The notes: generated by a model not told the origin, from the sequence alone. A stretch of DNA of 64,000 nt from Janthinobacterium lividum (GCF_011601275.1 NZ_JAAOLY010000006.1:1-64000); one strand, 5' to 3'. Positions 26,201-35,945 are shown, counted from the stretch's first letter. Made by a program: numbers and translations.

Positions 26201-26959
26201 ATGCGTGTTGAGGGGATCGACGGCGCGCCCGTGCAAACGGCTCCAGAACAAAGTGCCGTCCTGGCGCCGCAATTCCAGCTCCGTGCGGTAAGGTTTGCCC
26301 TTCGAGAGCAGCGGCGCCGCTTCCAGTCCCAGGGCGCGGCAATGCTCGGCGGAGCGGTACAGCACCGCGCCCGGCATGCCCGTCAGCTGGTGGCGCGCAT
26401 AGCCGAGCATCTCGGCGGCGCGGATATTGCATTCCTCGATGAAGCCGCCCTTGGAAAAGATGATGCCGACGGCCGCGCTTTCCAGGATGGCCTGCTGCTC
26501 CAGCATGGTCTTGCGCAAGGCTTGCTGGTCGCGCTGCTGCACGCGGATGTCGGCAAACACGAGGGTCGCACCCGGCAAGCCGTCGTCCACCAGCAGCGGC
26601 CTCGACCATACCTGCACGGCGATCGCGCCCGATACCCCTTGCAGACTGCTATCCCACTGCCGCTCGCGCCCGGCCGCACCGAGCGCGCCGCGCATCATGC
26701 TCGTGCTCGACGCGCGGTAGGCGTCCGTAAAGCAGTCGGCCAGCAGCCGGCCCGCGATATCCCTGCCCAGCAAGGCGTGCAAGGCGCCATTCGCCGCCAC
26801 CACCATGCCGCAGGCATCGCAGGCGCAGGCCGGCAAGGCGATCAGCTGCAGGGCATCGGCGATGAAATCGGGACTGGTCGGTACGCGGTTCATGGACACC
26901 ATGGGACGGTTAAGGACGAGATAAACATGTGCCTGGGCAATTATTCCTCCAAGCATCAT
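23234..26959 (-). CDS. Six-PAS diguanylate cyclase / phosphodiesterase (GGDEF-EAL)
   Basis: A 1241-residue cytoplasmic c-di-GMP signalling protein. About six PAS domains repeat every 125 residues between residues 30 and 780, each opening with an [13 protein letters not shown]-like line and containing a FGYxxxE-type turn. A coiled coil ([19 protein letters not shown]) leads into GGDEF at 893-897, which is intact and preceded by the RASD inhibitory site 5 residues upstream. The phosphodiesterase domain begins at 1021 with EVLLRW instead of EALLRW; Asn in AVNLSPRQF, Glu in [16 protein letters not shown], Lys in VKIDRAF and Glu in AEGVETEEQ are present. The start is uncertain: Met at 26902 or 26893 may be used instead of 26959. 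No membrane segment. Confidence 0.9.
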   Translation of the reverse strand: MMLGGIIAQAHVYLVLNRPMVSMNRVPTSPDFIADALQLIALPACACDACGMVVAANGALHALLGRDIAGRLLADCFTDAYRASSTSMMRGALGAAGRERQWDSSLQGVSGAIAVQVWSRPLLVDDGLPGATLVFADIRVQQRDQQALRKTMLEQQAILESAAVGIIFSKGGFIEECNIRAAEMLGYARHQLTGMPGAVLYRSAEHCRALGLEAAPLLSKGKPYRTELELRRQDGTLFWSRLHGRAVDPLNTHDGTVWIIEDISDHRRDEDQLRRAMLEMQAVMDNAPLAIGFQRDKGVLRYNRRFAECFGFDGDSGVGLAVADLYPSRAAYENIVRQAAPLLRRGLPFQGEMEMRRRDGSTFWALAYGYVLNPENQSDRALRDTIWLFDDRSAQKAAEEATRQLMLEQQAILDNASVGILFSRSRLILRCNPRFAEMFGYAQEEMKGLPAAELFPSPAAYEQFGVQATPLLGQGLPYEQDESLFRRRDGSLFWCRIRAKAVDQTHSEQGAIWILEDITASRQAQMEVAAIMTNASVSILYTKNRQITRYNLGFAAMFGYSGDEALGLPGRALYVSQQSYDLLGAAAFPFLSVGKPFQTEVEMMRRDGSTLWAQLIAYVVNPDDPAAGTIWIIEDRTEAKRAEESLRNALLENQAILDSAVLGISVIEGGYNLRANSKMEELFGYGPGEINGLSVQALYPDVAAWKVARGETARDFEAGRVHMSEYQLVRKDGSRFWARLSGRPFDLAHAHGRSVWLVDDVTARREAAEAVRRARDELELRVQERTAELAGANLLLQGEIAERRQAEARVHHMAYHDNLTGLPNRALLSDRLERAMLASQRLGRKLAVMFIDLDRFKTINDSLGHMTGDLLLKEVAARLCGAVRASDTVARLGGDEFVVLVPGIRGGEEAARVAEKIIEALTPAFPLDGHVLHVTPSIGICVYPDDGGDVDALMRHADAAMYHAKGNGRNNYQFFMQTMNQAAALHFDLESSLRTALALQQFELVYQPVIDIATRRLHGMEVLLRWRRPGHGLVLPDRFIPIMEENGLIVPVGEWVMRQACEQSMAWRRQGLQPVPLAVNLSPRQFMHKGLVAAIGAVVRETGIDPSLLEFEITETALMQHGEHTLEILRQINGMGLRLSIDDFGTGYSSLAYLKRFPVKKVKIDRAFIKDLEHSAEDRAIVAAIIALADSLQLSAVAEGVETEEQFALLQANGCRYAQGYLFSAPVPAANAQSLLERLPA

Positions 26960-27038
26960 GGTGCTGTCAGATCATAAACCAGTTTCCACGGGTTTTTTCA
27001 TATTCCTTATTGGCAATATCTGAAACGCCACAGACCAC

Positions 27039-27099
27039 TTGCAACGCGCCTGTTGCAACGCCGTTGCATGGCAAGAAATTGAAACAAATCGTTTAGAAT
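27039..27099 (+). promoter_or_regulatory. Repeated GTTGCAAC-type sites and promoter of the PrpR-like gene
   Basis: TTGCAAC (27039-27045), the palindrome GTTGCAAC (27052-27059) and GTTGCA (27063-27068) lie within 30 bp. A GAAAC...GTTT pair follows (27081-27094). A -10-like TAGAAT lies at 27094-27099, only 5 bp before the ATG. The sites may be operators for autoregulation. Confidence 0.4.
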
Positions 27100-27104
27100 A
27101 AAGC

Positions 27105-28739
27105 ATGCGCCGCCCTCCCCAACCTCCACTCGACCACCGCGACAAACCCGTCATCTGGACCGTCTCCGTCTCGCGGCTGTTCGACCTGTTCCGCGACATC
27201 ACGCTCGAATACGACGATCTGGCGACGATCGAACCGATCAACCTGGGCTTCGACGACGCCGTGCGCCACATCCGCGAACGCATGGCCACCGAGCGCTGCG
27301 ACGCCGTCATCGCGGCCGGCTCCAACGGCGCCTACCTGAAAGGCCGGCTGTCGGTACCCGTCATCATCGCCAAGGCCAGCGGCTATGACGTGATGCAGGC
27401 GCTGGCGCGCGCGCGGCGCATCTCGCCGCACATCGGCGTCGTCACCTACCAGGATCCGATGCCGGAACTGGCCGAATTTGCCGCCACCTTCGGCTTCCAG
27501 ATCGCGCAGCGCACCTACGCCACCGAGGAGGACGCGCGCGCGCAAATCAATGAACTGAAGGCGGCCGGCGTGAAAGCCGTCGTCGGTGCGGGCCTCGTCA
27601 CCGACCTGGCCGAGGAAGCAGGACTGGCCGCTGTCTTCGTATATTCGGCCACGGCCATCCGGCGCGCCTTCGACGACGCGCTGGAACTGGCGCGCCTGAC
27701 CCAGATCGAATCGACCCGGGGACGCCGCGCGGTGGTGGCCGACACCTTGCGCGCGCGCCACGGCCTGCACGATTTGCGCGGCGAATCGGAAGCGATGGAA
27801 GCGCTGCGCCAATCGGTGGTGCTGTATGCGCGCTCGCCGGCGACGGTGCTGATCCAGGGCGAAACGGGGAGTGGCAAGGAACTGGTGGCGCAGGCCATCC
27901 ACCGCGAAAGCCCGCGCAGCCTGGGCGCGAACCGGCCCTTCATCGCCATCAATTGCGGCGCCATCGCCGAATCCCTGCTGGAGTCGGAACTGTTCGGCCA
28001 CGAGGACGGGGCCTTCACGGGCGCGCGCCGGGGCGGCCATGCGGGCCTGTTCGAAGCGGCCAACCACGGTACCCTGTTCCTCGACGAAATCGGCGAAATG
28101 CCGCTGGCCCTGCAAACGCGCCTGCTGCGCGTGCTGGAAGAGCGTGAAGTGGTGCGCGTGGGCGGCACGCGCCCCATCGCCATCAATGTGCGCATCATCA
28201 GCGCTACGCATTGCGACCTGGAGCAGCGCATCCGCGAAGGCCGCTTCCGTGCCGACCTGTTCTACCGCCTGGCCGTGCTGCGCCTGCATTTGCCCGCCTT
28301 GCGCGAACGCGCCAGCGACATACCCGGCCTGGCCGAATGGTCGCTGAAAAACGCGCTGGCCGCGCTGGGCGCCCGTCCGCACCCAAACCTGCACGCGGAA
28401 ATCCAGGCTTGCGCGCCGCTGCTGCGCCGCTACGACTGGCCCGGCAACGTGCGCGAACTGCGCAACCTGGCCGAGCGCCTGGCCCTGTTCCTGGCTGCCG
28501 AACCGCTGCAGGCGCTCACGCCCGCCTTCGTGCTGAGCGTGGCGCCGGAACTGGCCAGCGCTGCCGGCACGCCGGCACTACAGCCGGCGCCGGCAGCCGC
28601 AGCTGTCACTTCCGCGCCGCGCCTGGAAGAAGAAAGCGCCAGCGCCGTGCTGGCGCGCTTCGGCGGGCGCCGCGACGCCGCCGCCCATTACCTCGGCATC
28701 AGCCGCACCACCCTGTGGCGCCGCCTGCGTACCGGCTGA
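27105..28739 (+). CDS. PrpR-family sigma-54-dependent transcriptional activator
   Basis: A 544-residue activator with the PrpR N-terminal sensor domain (about 15-190; [17 protein letters not shown] and [17 protein letters not shown]), a AAA+ domain and a Fis-type HTH. Walker A is GETGSGKE at residue 252 on. The sigma-54 contact loop GAFTGA is intact at 302-307. The HTH is in [19 protein letters not shown]. PrpR senses 2-methylcitrate to activate propionate catabolism, but no prpB, C or D genes are here. The gene downstream encodes a PhyH-type dioxygenase 24 bp away, so the target may differ. The start lacks a ribosome-binding site. Confidence 0.85.
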   Translation: MRRPPQPPLDHRDKPVIWTVSVSRLFDLFRDITLEYDDLATIEPINLGFDDAVRHIRERMATERCDAVIAAGSNGAYLKGRLSVPVIIAKASGYDVMQALARARRISPHIGVVTYQDPMPELAEFAATFGFQIAQRTYATEEDARAQINELKAAGVKAVVGAGLVTDLAEEAGLAAVFVYSATAIRRAFDDALELARLTQIESTRGRRAVVADTLRARHGLHDLRGESEAMEALRQSVVLYARSPATVLIQGETGSGKELVAQAIHRESPRSLGANRPFIAINCGAIAESLLESELFGHEDGAFTGARRGGHAGLFEAANHGTLFLDEIGEMPLALQTRLLRVLEEREVVRVGGTRPIAINVRIISATHCDLEQRIREGRFRADLFYRLAVLRLHLPALRERASDIPGLAEWSLKNALAALGARPHPNLHAEIQACAPLLRRYDWPGNVRELRNLAERLALFLAAEPLQALTPAFVLSVAPELASAAGTPALQPAPAAAAVTSAPRLEEESASAVLARFGGRRDAAAHYLGISRTTLWRRLRTG

Positions 28740-28763
28740 TTTTTCACCCATACCAACAACACC

Positions 28764-29690
28764 ATGGACGACTGGCCTCAGCTGCACGAGTTATGGCAAC
28801 GCTGCACGACACACGGTGGCGCGAGCGGCAATCAGGGACTGGCGCGCGACCACCGCGACATCAAGGCGCTGTATGCGCGCGGCATTTCCATGGAAGACGC
28901 CATGCAGTTCCTGTTCCAGCAACGCCCTTCCCTGGAAGCCTTCCAGGCGTGGCTGGCTGGCCGCACGCGCGTGCGTCCGGCGCACGCCGCCAGCGCGCAC
29001 CAGGACGTGCTGTCCGCCGCCGAGCTGCGCCATTTCGAGGAGCACGGCTACCTCGTGCAGCGCGGCGCCGTGCCGCGCGCGCAGTGCGAAGCTGCCCAGG
29101 CAGCCATCTGGGACTACCTGGGCGCCAGCCCCGATGATGCGGCATCGTGGTACCAGCCGCACCCGGGCAAGCGGGGCCTGATGCTGCAGTTTTCCGACCA
29201 TCCGGCCCTCGAGGAAAACCGCCACAGCACGCATATCCGCCACGCCTTCCAGCAACTGTACGGTACCGGCACCGGCATCTATGCCAGCATCGACAAGGTG
29301 AGCTTCAATCCGCCGGAAACGCCGCAGCACCGTTTCCTCGGCAGCGCCCTGCACTGGGACGTCAGCCTGCAACAGCCGGTTCCCTTCAAGCTGCAAGGCA
29401 TGCTGTACCTGAGCGACTGTCCCGCGCAACACGGCGCCTTTCACTGCGTGCCCGGCTTCCAGCATCAGATGGCCAGCTGGCTGCGGCAAGTGCCGCCGGG
29501 CCGCCAGCCGCGCGAATGGGCCGTCGACAATTTGCGGCCCGTGCCCGTCGAAGGCAGGGCCGGCGATTTCATCATCTGGCACCAGGCCCTGCCCCATTGC
29601 GCCACGCCCAACCGCGGCCCGGCGCCGCGCATGGTGCAGTACCTGACCTACCTTCCAGACCATTGCCAGGACCAGGATGTGTGGATCTGA
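28764..29690 (+). CDS. Phytanoyl-CoA dioxygenase (PhyH) family protein
   Basis: A 308-residue Fe(II)/2-oxoglutarate dioxygenase-like protein. The metal triad is suggested by HWD in SALHWDVSLQQP (about residue 194-196) and the distal His in WHQALPHCATPNRG, with the 2OG-binding Arg in GPAPRMVQYL. The N-terminal 85 residues are additional. PhyH enzymes hydroxylate acyl-CoAs or small metabolites; the substrate here is unknown. It starts 24 bp after the PrpR-like gene on the same strand and is probably co-transcribed with it. Confidence 0.8.
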   Translation: MDDWPQLHELWQRCTTHGGASGNQGLARDHRDIKALYARGISMEDAMQFLFQQRPSLEAFQAWLAGRTRVRPAHAASAHQDVLSAAELRHFEEHGYLVQRGAVPRAQCEAAQAAIWDYLGASPDDAASWYQPHPGKRGLMLQFSDHPALEENRHSTHIRHAFQQLYGTGTGIYASIDKVSFNPPETPQHRFLGSALHWDVSLQQPVPFKLQGMLYLSDCPAQHGAFHCVPGFQHQMASWLRQVPPGRQPREWAVDNLRPVPVEGRAGDFIIWHQALPHCATPNRGPAPRMVQYLTYLPDHCQDQDVWI

Positions 29691-29780
29691 ACCACTCATC
29701 CCGCCCTGCGGCCGCTCATCCCGCAGCGCTGGCGGCCGCATGCACGCGCCGCTAGCATCGTCGTCAAGGAGGAACACATC

Positions 29781-30650
29781 ATGAAACGAACGATGCAAAA
29801 ACTGCTTTTACTCGGCACCTTGCTGGCGGGCGCCAGCCAGGCCGCCGCGCCTGCGGCCTTCACGGTTGACGTTACGGGCCAGGGCCGCCCGCTGATCCTG
29901 ATTCCCGGCCTGGCGTCGTCGGGCGAAGTCTGGCAAGGCACGGTGGCGCGCCTGTGCGGTCCGCAAACCACACGCCAATGCCACGTACTGACACTGGCCG
30001 GCTTTGCCGGCGTGCCGGCCATCGAAGGCGACCTGCTGGCGCAGGCGGAAAAACAGCTGGCCGATTACATCGTGGCGAAAAAACTGAGCCAGCCGGCCAT
30101 CATCGGGCATAGCCTGGGCGGCTTCCTGGCCCTGAAAATGGCCATCGACCATCCGCAGCAGACGGGCAAGCTGCTGATCGTCGATTCGCTGCCGGCGCTG
30201 GGTGCGGCACAGCTGCCATCGAGCACGCCGGAACAACTGCAAGCCATGTCAAGCCAGATGCAAGCGGCCATGCGGACCCAGGATGCGGCGACCACCATCG
30301 CCAGCCAGCGCCGCACGGTAAGCGGCATGGCCAGCGCGCCGGCCGATGTGGAACGCATCATCGGCTGGGGCCAGCGCTCGGACCCCGAAACGGTGATCAA
30401 AACCATGGGCACCTTGATTGCCAGCGACCTGCGCCAGGACGTGGCGAAAATAAAATCGCCGACCCTGGTGCTGGGCACCTGGATCGCCTACAAGGATTAC
30501 GCGCCGCGCGCCGCCATCGAAGCGACCTTCCAGCAGCAGTATGCACAATTGCCCGGCGTGCAGATCGCGCTGGCCGACACGGCGCGCCACTTCATCATGT
30601 ACGACCAGCCGGACTGGATGGTTGCGCGCATCGAACAGTTCCTGGACTAG
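29781..30650 (+). CDS. Secreted alpha/beta hydrolase
   Basis: A 289-residue protein with a signal peptide (about residues 1-22, ending ASQAAA) and an alpha/beta-hydrolase fold. The oxyanion loop is in LILIPGLASSGEVW. The nucleophile is the Ser of GHSLGGFLAL, and the C-terminal catalytic His is probably in ADTARHFIMYDQPDW. The substrate is not predictable; esterase or lactonase activity is possible. A purine-rich AAGGAGG lies about 8 bases before ATG. It is 90 bp after the PhyH gene and 3 bp before a kinase gene, so it may join the following two-gene operon. Confidence 0.85.
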   Translation: MKRTMQKLLLLGTLLAGASQAAAPAAFTVDVTGQGRPLILIPGLASSGEVWQGTVARLCGPQTTRQCHVLTLAGFAGVPAIEGDLLAQAEKQLADYIVAKKLSQPAIIGHSLGGFLALKMAIDHPQQTGKLLIVDSLPALGAAQLPSSTPEQLQAMSSQMQAAMRTQDAATTIASQRRTVSGMASAPADVERIIGWGQRSDPETVIKTMGTLIASDLRQDVAKIKSPTLVLGTWIAYKDYAPRAAIEATFQQQYAQLPGVQIALADTARHFIMYDQPDWMVARIEQFLD

Positions 30651-30653
30651 GCG

Positions 30654-31703
30654 GTGAACCTACCCTTGCACCGGCCGCCGCTGCTGGCCAGGATCAACTG
30701 GTACTGGACCTTCCAGCTAGCCGGCTGGGGCGCGCTCGCCCTGTTCAACAGCGTATATGGCGGCTCCTCGCAGCTGCGCATCGTCGTGACGATTGCCTGC
30801 TGGGGCTCGCTGGGCGGGCTGCTGCTGTCGCACCTGTGGCATGGCGTCCTGCAGCGGCGCGGCTGGGTGGCGAGCGGCATGCGCTGGACGCGCGTGCTGC
30901 CATCATTATTGCTGTTGGCCGCCATCCAGACGGCCAGCGTGACGGTGGCCTTCCACGTCATGTACCCGCCCGGCACCATCAGCGGCATCGCCTGGCTGCC
31001 CGGCGCGCTGCTGTTCTGGTTCGGGGTCTTCCTGACCTGGACGGTGTTTTACTTCACCACGCTGTCGCTGCGCCGCGCCGCCCACCTGGAAGCGGAAACC
31101 CTGCGCCTGCAGCTGCATGGACGGGAAGCGGAACTGCGCGCCCTGCAGGCGCAAGTCAATCCGCATTTTTTCTTCAACAGCCTCAATAGCGTGCGCGCGC
31201 TGATCTTCGAAGACCGCGACGCGGCCGCGCACATGATCGATCAACTGGCCAACCTGATGCGCCATGCGCTGCAGTCGGGCCAGCACGCGACGGTACCGCT
31301 GGCGGCCGAACTGGACGCCGTGCGCGCCTACCTGGCCATCGAGCAGATACGCTTCGAGGAGCGCCTGCGCGTCAGCTTCGACATCGCACTTGGCGTCGAT
31401 CACGTGCGCGTGCCGCCCATGGCCGTGCAAACGCTGGTGGAAAACGCCGTCAAATACGGCGTGGAAGCGAGCGCCGGTGGCGGCGACATCCGCATCGCGG
31501 CGCAGCACAACGCTGGCATGGACACGCTGCGGATCGAGGTGGCCAACACGGGCCAGCTGCGCGGCGCGTCCGGCTCCACGGGCATCGGCTTGCGCAATGC
31601 GCGCCAGCGCTTGCAACTGGCCTGCGGCGAGCGTGCCAGCCTGGCCTTGCGCCAAGAGGCGGGCTGGGTGTACGCCACCATCGACTTGCCGGAGCAGGCA
31701 TGA
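30654..31703 (+). CDS. LytS-type sensor histidine kinase
   Basis: A 349-residue kinase starting with GTG, 3 bp after the hydrolase stop. Four membrane helices (about residues 16-38, 40-64, 80-105, 108-135) form the sensor part, with no large periplasmic loop. The phosphoacceptor motif QVNPHFFFNSLNSVR has His171. The ATPase domain has LVENAVKYGVE and GIGLRNARQRL. Its stop overlaps the partner regulator start by 4 nt (ATGA). It is a second, separate system from that at 0.5-2.6 kb. Confidence 0.87.
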   Translation: MNLPLHRPPLLARINWYWTFQLAGWGALALFNSVYGGSSQLRIVVTIACWGSLGGLLLSHLWHGVLQRRGWVASGMRWTRVLPSLLLLAAIQTASVTVAFHVMYPPGTISGIAWLPGALLFWFGVFLTWTVFYFTTLSLRRAAHLEAETLRLQLHGREAELRALQAQVNPHFFFNSLNSVRALIFEDRDAAAHMIDQLANLMRHALQSGQHATVPLAAELDAVRAYLAIEQIRFEERLRVSFDIALGVDHVRVPPMAVQTLVENAVKYGVEASAGGGDIRIAAQHNAGMDTLRIEVANTGQLRGASGSTGIGLRNARQRLQLACGERASLALRQEAGWVYATIDLPEQA

Positions 31704-32419
31704 ACGGATCGCCGCTCAAGGTGCTGCTGGTCGACGACGAGCGCCTGGCGCGCGCCGAGCTGCGGCGCCTGCTCGAGCCGCATGTGCAGCACGGCGCCGT
31801 GGAGATTGTGGGCGAGGCGGCCAGCGCGGCCGACGCCGTCGCGCAGATCGGCAAGCTGCGCCCCGACCTGCTGCTGCTCGACGTGCAGATGCCGGGTGGT
31901 TCCGGCTTCGACCTGCTGGCAGCCCTCGACGAGGCGCCCGACGTCATCTTTTGCACGGCCTTCGACCAGTACGCGCTGCAGGCGTTCGAGGTCAGCGCCC
32001 TCGACTACCTGCAAAAACCCGTGCAGGCGGCGCGCCTGGCCACGGCGCTGGCGCGCGCCGGCGCGCGGGCGCAAGCCGTGCCGCCGCCCGCGCCGCGCAA
32101 GGTCTTCATCAAGGATGGGGAACGCTGCTGGTTCGTGGCGTTTGACGATATCCGCCTGCTGGAATCGGAAGGCAACTACACGCGCGTGCATTTCGGAGAA
32201 CAGCGTCCGCTGATGCTGCGCACCCTGAACCAGCTGGAAGAAAAGCTCGACCCCGCCCAGTTCCTGCGCGCCAACCGGCGCCAGATCGTCAACCTGGCGC
32301 AGGTGGCGCAGCTGGCGCCGAACGCCGCCGATGGCCTGGCCCTGCACCTGCTGGATGGCAGCGTGGTCGAGGTGTCGCGCCGCCGCGCGCAACACTTCAA
32401 GGCCGCCTGCGGCCTGTAG
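31700..32419 (+). CDS. LytTR-family response regulator
   Basis: A 239-residue regulator. The receiver (about 1-125) has VDDE near residue 11 and phosphoacceptor Asp61 in LLLLDVQMPGG, with Lys in YLQKPV. The LytTR domain (about 135-235) contains FIKDGERCWFVAFDDIRLLE and FLRANRRQIVNLAQV. It is coupled to the kinase upstream. The target genes are unknown; the convergent tricorn-type protease gene ends 5 bp after it. Confidence 0.88.
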   Translation: MNGSPLKVLLVDDERLARAELRRLLEPHVQHGAVEIVGEAASAADAVAQIGKLRPDLLLLDVQMPGGSGFDLLAALDEAPDVIFCTAFDQYALQAFEVSALDYLQKPVQAARLATALARAGARAQAVPPPAPRKVFIKDGERCWFVAFDDIRLLESEGNYTRVHFGEQRPLMLRTLNQLEEKLDPAQFLRANRRQIVNLAQVAQLAPNAADGLALHLLDGSVVEVSRRRAQHFKAACGL

Positions 32420-32424
32420 CGGGA

Positions 32425-35400
32425 CTACTTCAGCGCGGGGATCGGCTGCGCCTGGAATGCGGGACGCGGCTGCTCCTTGAGCTTTTTCGCCAGCATGTCG
32501 AGCGCCACTTCCAGCTGGCGGTCGGCACCGTTGAAGGTGGCGTGCGGCGGGTTTTCCACCTCGACATCCGGCACCACGCCCACGCCTTCGATCAGCCACT
32601 GGCCGTCGATGCCGAACTGGCCGTTTTCCGCCACGCGCGCCATGCCGTTGTCGGCCAGGCGCGTATTGTCGCTGAGCCAGACGCCGGCGCCGGCCGTGCG
32701 CTTGCCCACCAGCGGCGCCAGTTTCAATGCCTTGATGCCGGCGGCAAAGGTCTCGCCATCGGAATACGTGAGTTCATCGACCAGCACCACCAGGTGGCCG
32801 CGGAAGGTATTCTGCATGTTCGACGACGGCTGCACGCCCGGCGGTGCCCAGTAGGCCCAGGCCTTGCGCAGCAGTTTTTCAATGATCCAGCTGTCGATAT
32901 TGCCGCCGTTATTGCGCCGCACGTCGATGATCAAGCCTTCGCGGTTGACGTTGGCGTAGAAATCGCGCGCGAACGAGGCAATGTCATTGGCGCCCATGGC
33001 GCGCAGGTGCAGGTAGCCGATGCGTCCCTGCGAGGCCGTGGCCACCTGCTCGGCGCGGCTCAGTTCCCAGTCGCCATAGCGCAGGGCCGTCTGCTTCGCC
33101 ATGTTAACGGGCGTGACGATGACGGCGCGCGGCGCGCCCTTGCCACGTTTGACCTGCAGCAGCACCTGCTTGTCGGCCTGGTTCAACAGCAAATCGCTGA
33201 TGTCGCGCGCGGCCAGCACGTCCTTGCCATTGACGGCCGTGATCACGTCGCCCGCCTTCACATCCACTTCGGGCCGCGACAGGGGGGCGCGCGCCGACGG
33301 CAATTCCGCTTCGCTGCGGTAGACATGCTCGACCCGGTAGCCCTCGCTGGTGCGCGCCAGCACGGCGCCGAGGCCCGCCGGCGTACCTTCCTGCTCCGTG
33401 CGGCGCAATTCGCCGGGACGGATCTGCGAATGCAGGGCGCCCACTTCGGCCACCATCATGCCCAGTACGTCATTGAGTTCGGCGCGGTCCGTGACCCGCT
33501 CGACCAGCGGCGCATATTTGTCGCGCGCCGCCTTCCAGTTCACGCCGCGCATCTTCGCGTCGTACAGGAAGTCGCGGTGCAGGCGCCAGGCGTCGTTGAA
33601 CATCTGTTTCCATTCCAGGCGCGGATTCGACACGAACGTCCAGTCGTCGACCTTGACCCTGGCTTTCGACAGGTCGGTCGGCAGCTTGGCGCCCGCCTCG
33701 ATCACCAGCATCTCGCCCGGGCCGGTGGCCGCGGCGCTGGTTGCGGTCCTGTAGTACAAATGTTTTTTATCCTGCGCCAGGTCGAATTCGCGCACATTGG
33801 CCACCAGCAATTCCGGCTTCGAGCCCGCATTGCCTATGGCAAGCGTCTTCAGGCTGGACTTGTTCTCGCCGCTGTCGCGTTCGAGGAAATACAGGCGCTT
33901 GTCGTCCACAGCCAGCGCGCTGTAATTGCCCGCCGCCAGCGGCACCTCATACAGTCGCTCGGCCAGGCCCTCGCTGACGATGGCCGGCAAGGCGGCCGGC
34001 GCCTTTTTCACGGCGCCCTTGCCGCCCGCCTTTTCCAGCGCTTTTTCCGCCGCCTGTTCGGCCGCCTTTTCATCGTCCGTCTCGGCCGGTTTCACTCCCG
34101 GACGGCTCAGCTCATCGTCGGGCTGGAACGGGAAGCGGTTGCCCGGCTGCAGCGCCAGCGCATACACGCCGATGCGCTTGTCGAACACGGGTCCCATGTT
34201 GCGGTCGCCCCACGGCGAGCCATTGGCCAGCTGGAAGTTGCGCGCCGACAGGAAGTACAACCACTTCCCATCGGGCGAAAACACGGGCGAACCGGAGGTA
34301 TAACGGTCGCTGGTGACGAATTGCAGCTGTTTCGATGCAAGGTTATACAGGCCGATCTGCTCGCGCTGCTCGTTGCTGGCCACGCGCACGATGGCCAGGT
34401 TGCGGCTGTCGGGCGACCATTGCACTTCGTCGTGCTTGTCCACGCCCGCCTTGCCCGCATCGTCGATCAGCTGGTTGCCCCTGGTCGCCAGGTCCAGCAG
34501 CCAGAAGCGGCCCTTTTTATCCGTGTGGGCCAGCCAGCGCCCGTCCGGCGACGGATACAGTTTCCAGCGGTGATTATCGCCCTGCGTCGTCAGCTGCTCG
34601 CCCTTGCCCGAGCCATCGGCGGCGTATTTCCAGATTTCATTCTCTCCGCTCGTGTCGACGATGGCGAAGACGGATTTCTCGTCGCTGGAAAAGACGGCGT
34701 CGCGCGCCCTTGCCCCATCGGGAATGGCGATGTCGACTCGGCGCAGGCTGCCCGTGCCGGCGATGCTGACCTTGCCGCGCGCCGTGAGGATGATGCGCTC
34801 ATCCTTGCCGGAGAGCTGCACGTTGGAGAGGGTGTCGAGCGGCGAACGGATCTGCCGCGCGCGCTGCTGGTCGAAGTCGGATACGAGGCTGATCGGCAAT
34901 GGCGATGAGTCCGTCCCTGTCGCCAGGTCCAGCACCTGCAAATCAGCGCCCAATTGATACACGATCTTGCCATCGCCCAGCTGCGCATTGCGCACGTCCC
35001 ACTGCGTGTGGGTCGTCAAGGCGCGGCGGTCGGAGCCGTCGGGCAGCATGCTCCACAGATTGTCGCTGCCGCCCGCGTCGCTGATGTAATACACGCGGCC
35101 CTGCCACCACATGGGGCGCTTGTTGTTGCCCGCCAACACGGCAGGCTCCGTATGCATGCGCACGGCTTCGCTCTTGCCATCGAGCTCATAGCGCCACAGG
35201 CTGGCATGCGCGCCGCCCCGGTAATTGCGCACATTGTCGTTGGTCATCGCCAAGCCGAAACGCGTGAAGAACAGCGTCTTGCCCGCGTCGTCGAGCACGG
35301 CGTCATTGGCGTCGGCCACGGGAAACACGCGCCGCGTCTGCTTCACGGGATCGATGGCGGCAACGATGCGGCGCGAAGCGGGACCGTCCGTATTTTGCGT

Positions 35401-35775
35401 GCTGACCAGCACTTCGCCCTGCGCCGTCCAGCCCAGCACCAGCACACCGCCATTGTCATACGAAATGCGGCGCGGCAAGCCGCCGGCCGACGGCATCACA
35501 TACGCTTCCTGCGCGCCTTCGTAGGCGGCGGAAAAGGCCAGCCATTGGCCATCGCGCGAAATCGCCGCATTCGTCTCATAGCCGGGATGCGTGGTCAGGC
35601 GCTGCGCCGCGCCACCGCGCAGATTGCTTTTCCACAAATCGCCTTCGGCCGTGAAGACGACGGTATCGCCGCGCACGGCGGGAAAGCGGAAATAGCTGCC
35701 GGAAGGCGCGGCGGCAGCGTCAGCCAGCAGGCCGGCGGACAACAGGAGCAAGGCAAGAGTGCGGGAAATTTTCAT
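32425..35775 (-). CDS. Tricorn-like periplasmic peptidase (S41 family)
   Basis: A 1116-residue secreted protease. The signal peptide is about residues 1-22 (MKISRTLALLLLSAGLLADA). Repeated beta-propeller blades (about 30-620, such as AISRDGQWLAFSAAYEG and VFSPDGKWLYFLSARN) gate substrate access. A C1 helical domain (about 700-790, with GALHSQIRPGELRR, probably the catalytic His), a PDZ domain (about 810-890) and the S41 catalytic domain follow. The nucleophile is Ser1005 in YSDGETFAAG. I chose ATG 35775 because it gives the signal peptide; 29 upstream codons are excluded. It should degrade peptides in the periplasm. Confidence 0.88.
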   Translation of the reverse strand: MKISRTLALLLLSAGLLADAAAAPSGSYFRFPAVRGDTVVFTAEGDLWKSNLRGGAAQRLTTHPGYETNAAISRDGQWLAFSAAYEGAQEAYVMPSAGGLPRRISYDNGGVLVLGWTAQGEVLVSTQNTDGPASRRIVAAIDPVKQTRRVFPVADANDAVLDDAGKTLFFTRFGLAMTNDNVRNYRGGAHASLWRYELDGKSEAVRMHTEPAVLAGNNKRPMWWQGRVYYISDAGGSDNLWSMLPDGSDRRALTTHTQWDVRNAQLGDGKIVYQLGADLQVLDLATGTDSSPLPISLVSDFDQQRARQIRSPLDTLSNVQLSGKDERIILTARGKVSIAGTGSLRRVDIAIPDGARARDAVFSSDEKSVFAIVDTSGENEIWKYAADGSGKGEQLTTQGDNHRWKLYPSPDGRWLAHTDKKGRFWLLDLATRGNQLIDDAGKAGVDKHDEVQWSPDSRNLAIVRVASNEQREQIGLYNLASKQLQFVTSDRYTSGSPVFSPDGKWLYFLSARNFQLANGSPWGDRNMGPVFDKRIGVYALALQPGNRFPFQPDDELSRPGVKPAETDDEKAAEQAAEKALEKAGGKGAVKKAPAALPAIVSEGLAERLYEVPLAAGNYSALAVDDKRLYFLERDSGENKSSLKTLAIGNAGSKPELLVANVREFDLAQDKKHLYYRTATSAAATGPGEMLVIEAGAKLPTDLSKARVKVDDWTFVSNPRLEWKQMFNDAWRLHRDFLYDAKMRGVNWKAARDKYAPLVERVTDRAELNDVLGMMVAEVGALHSQIRPGELRRTEQEGTPAGLGAVLARTSEGYRVEHVYRSEAELPSARAPLSRPEVDVKAGDVITAVNGKDVLAARDISDLLLNQADKQVLLQVKRGKGAPRAVIVTPVNMAKQTALRYGDWELSRAEQVATASQGRIGYLHLRAMGANDIASFARDFYANVNREGLIIDVRRNNGGNIDSWIIEKLLRKAWAYWAPPGVQPSSNMQNTFRGHLVVLVDELTYSDGETFAAGIKALKLAPLVGKRTAGAGVWLSDNTRLADNGMARVAENGQFGIDGQWLIEGVGVVPDVEVENPPHATFNGADRQLEVALDMLAKKLKEQPRPAFQAQPIPALK

Positions 35776-35893
35776 GTGGGCATCCAGATAGCGGTCAGGG
35801 CGATGAGGCGGCATGGACATCATGTCGATACCGGACAGCAATTCTGGCATAACTACGACCAAAGAAAACCTTCTTTATTGCCCACAAAAACGT

Positions 35894-35928
35894 AAAAAAA
35901 CCCGCGCCACTTGCGTGGGCGGGTTTTT
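35894..35928 (-). terminator. Rho-independent terminator downstream of clpA
   Basis: AAACCCGC (35898-35905) pairs with GCGGGTTT (35919-35926), continued by CCAC / GTGG around a TTGC loop. A-runs and T-runs on both sides make it usable in both directions; it ends the leftward clpS-clpA operon. Confidence 0.8.
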
Positions 35929-35945
35929 CGTTGACGGCAGAAAGT

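Noticed and set aside
32542-34908. 788-codon plus-strand frame opposite the tricorn-like gene
   Set aside because: Antisense to well-supported propeller, PDZ and S41 domains, with His/Arg/Ala-rich shadow composition.
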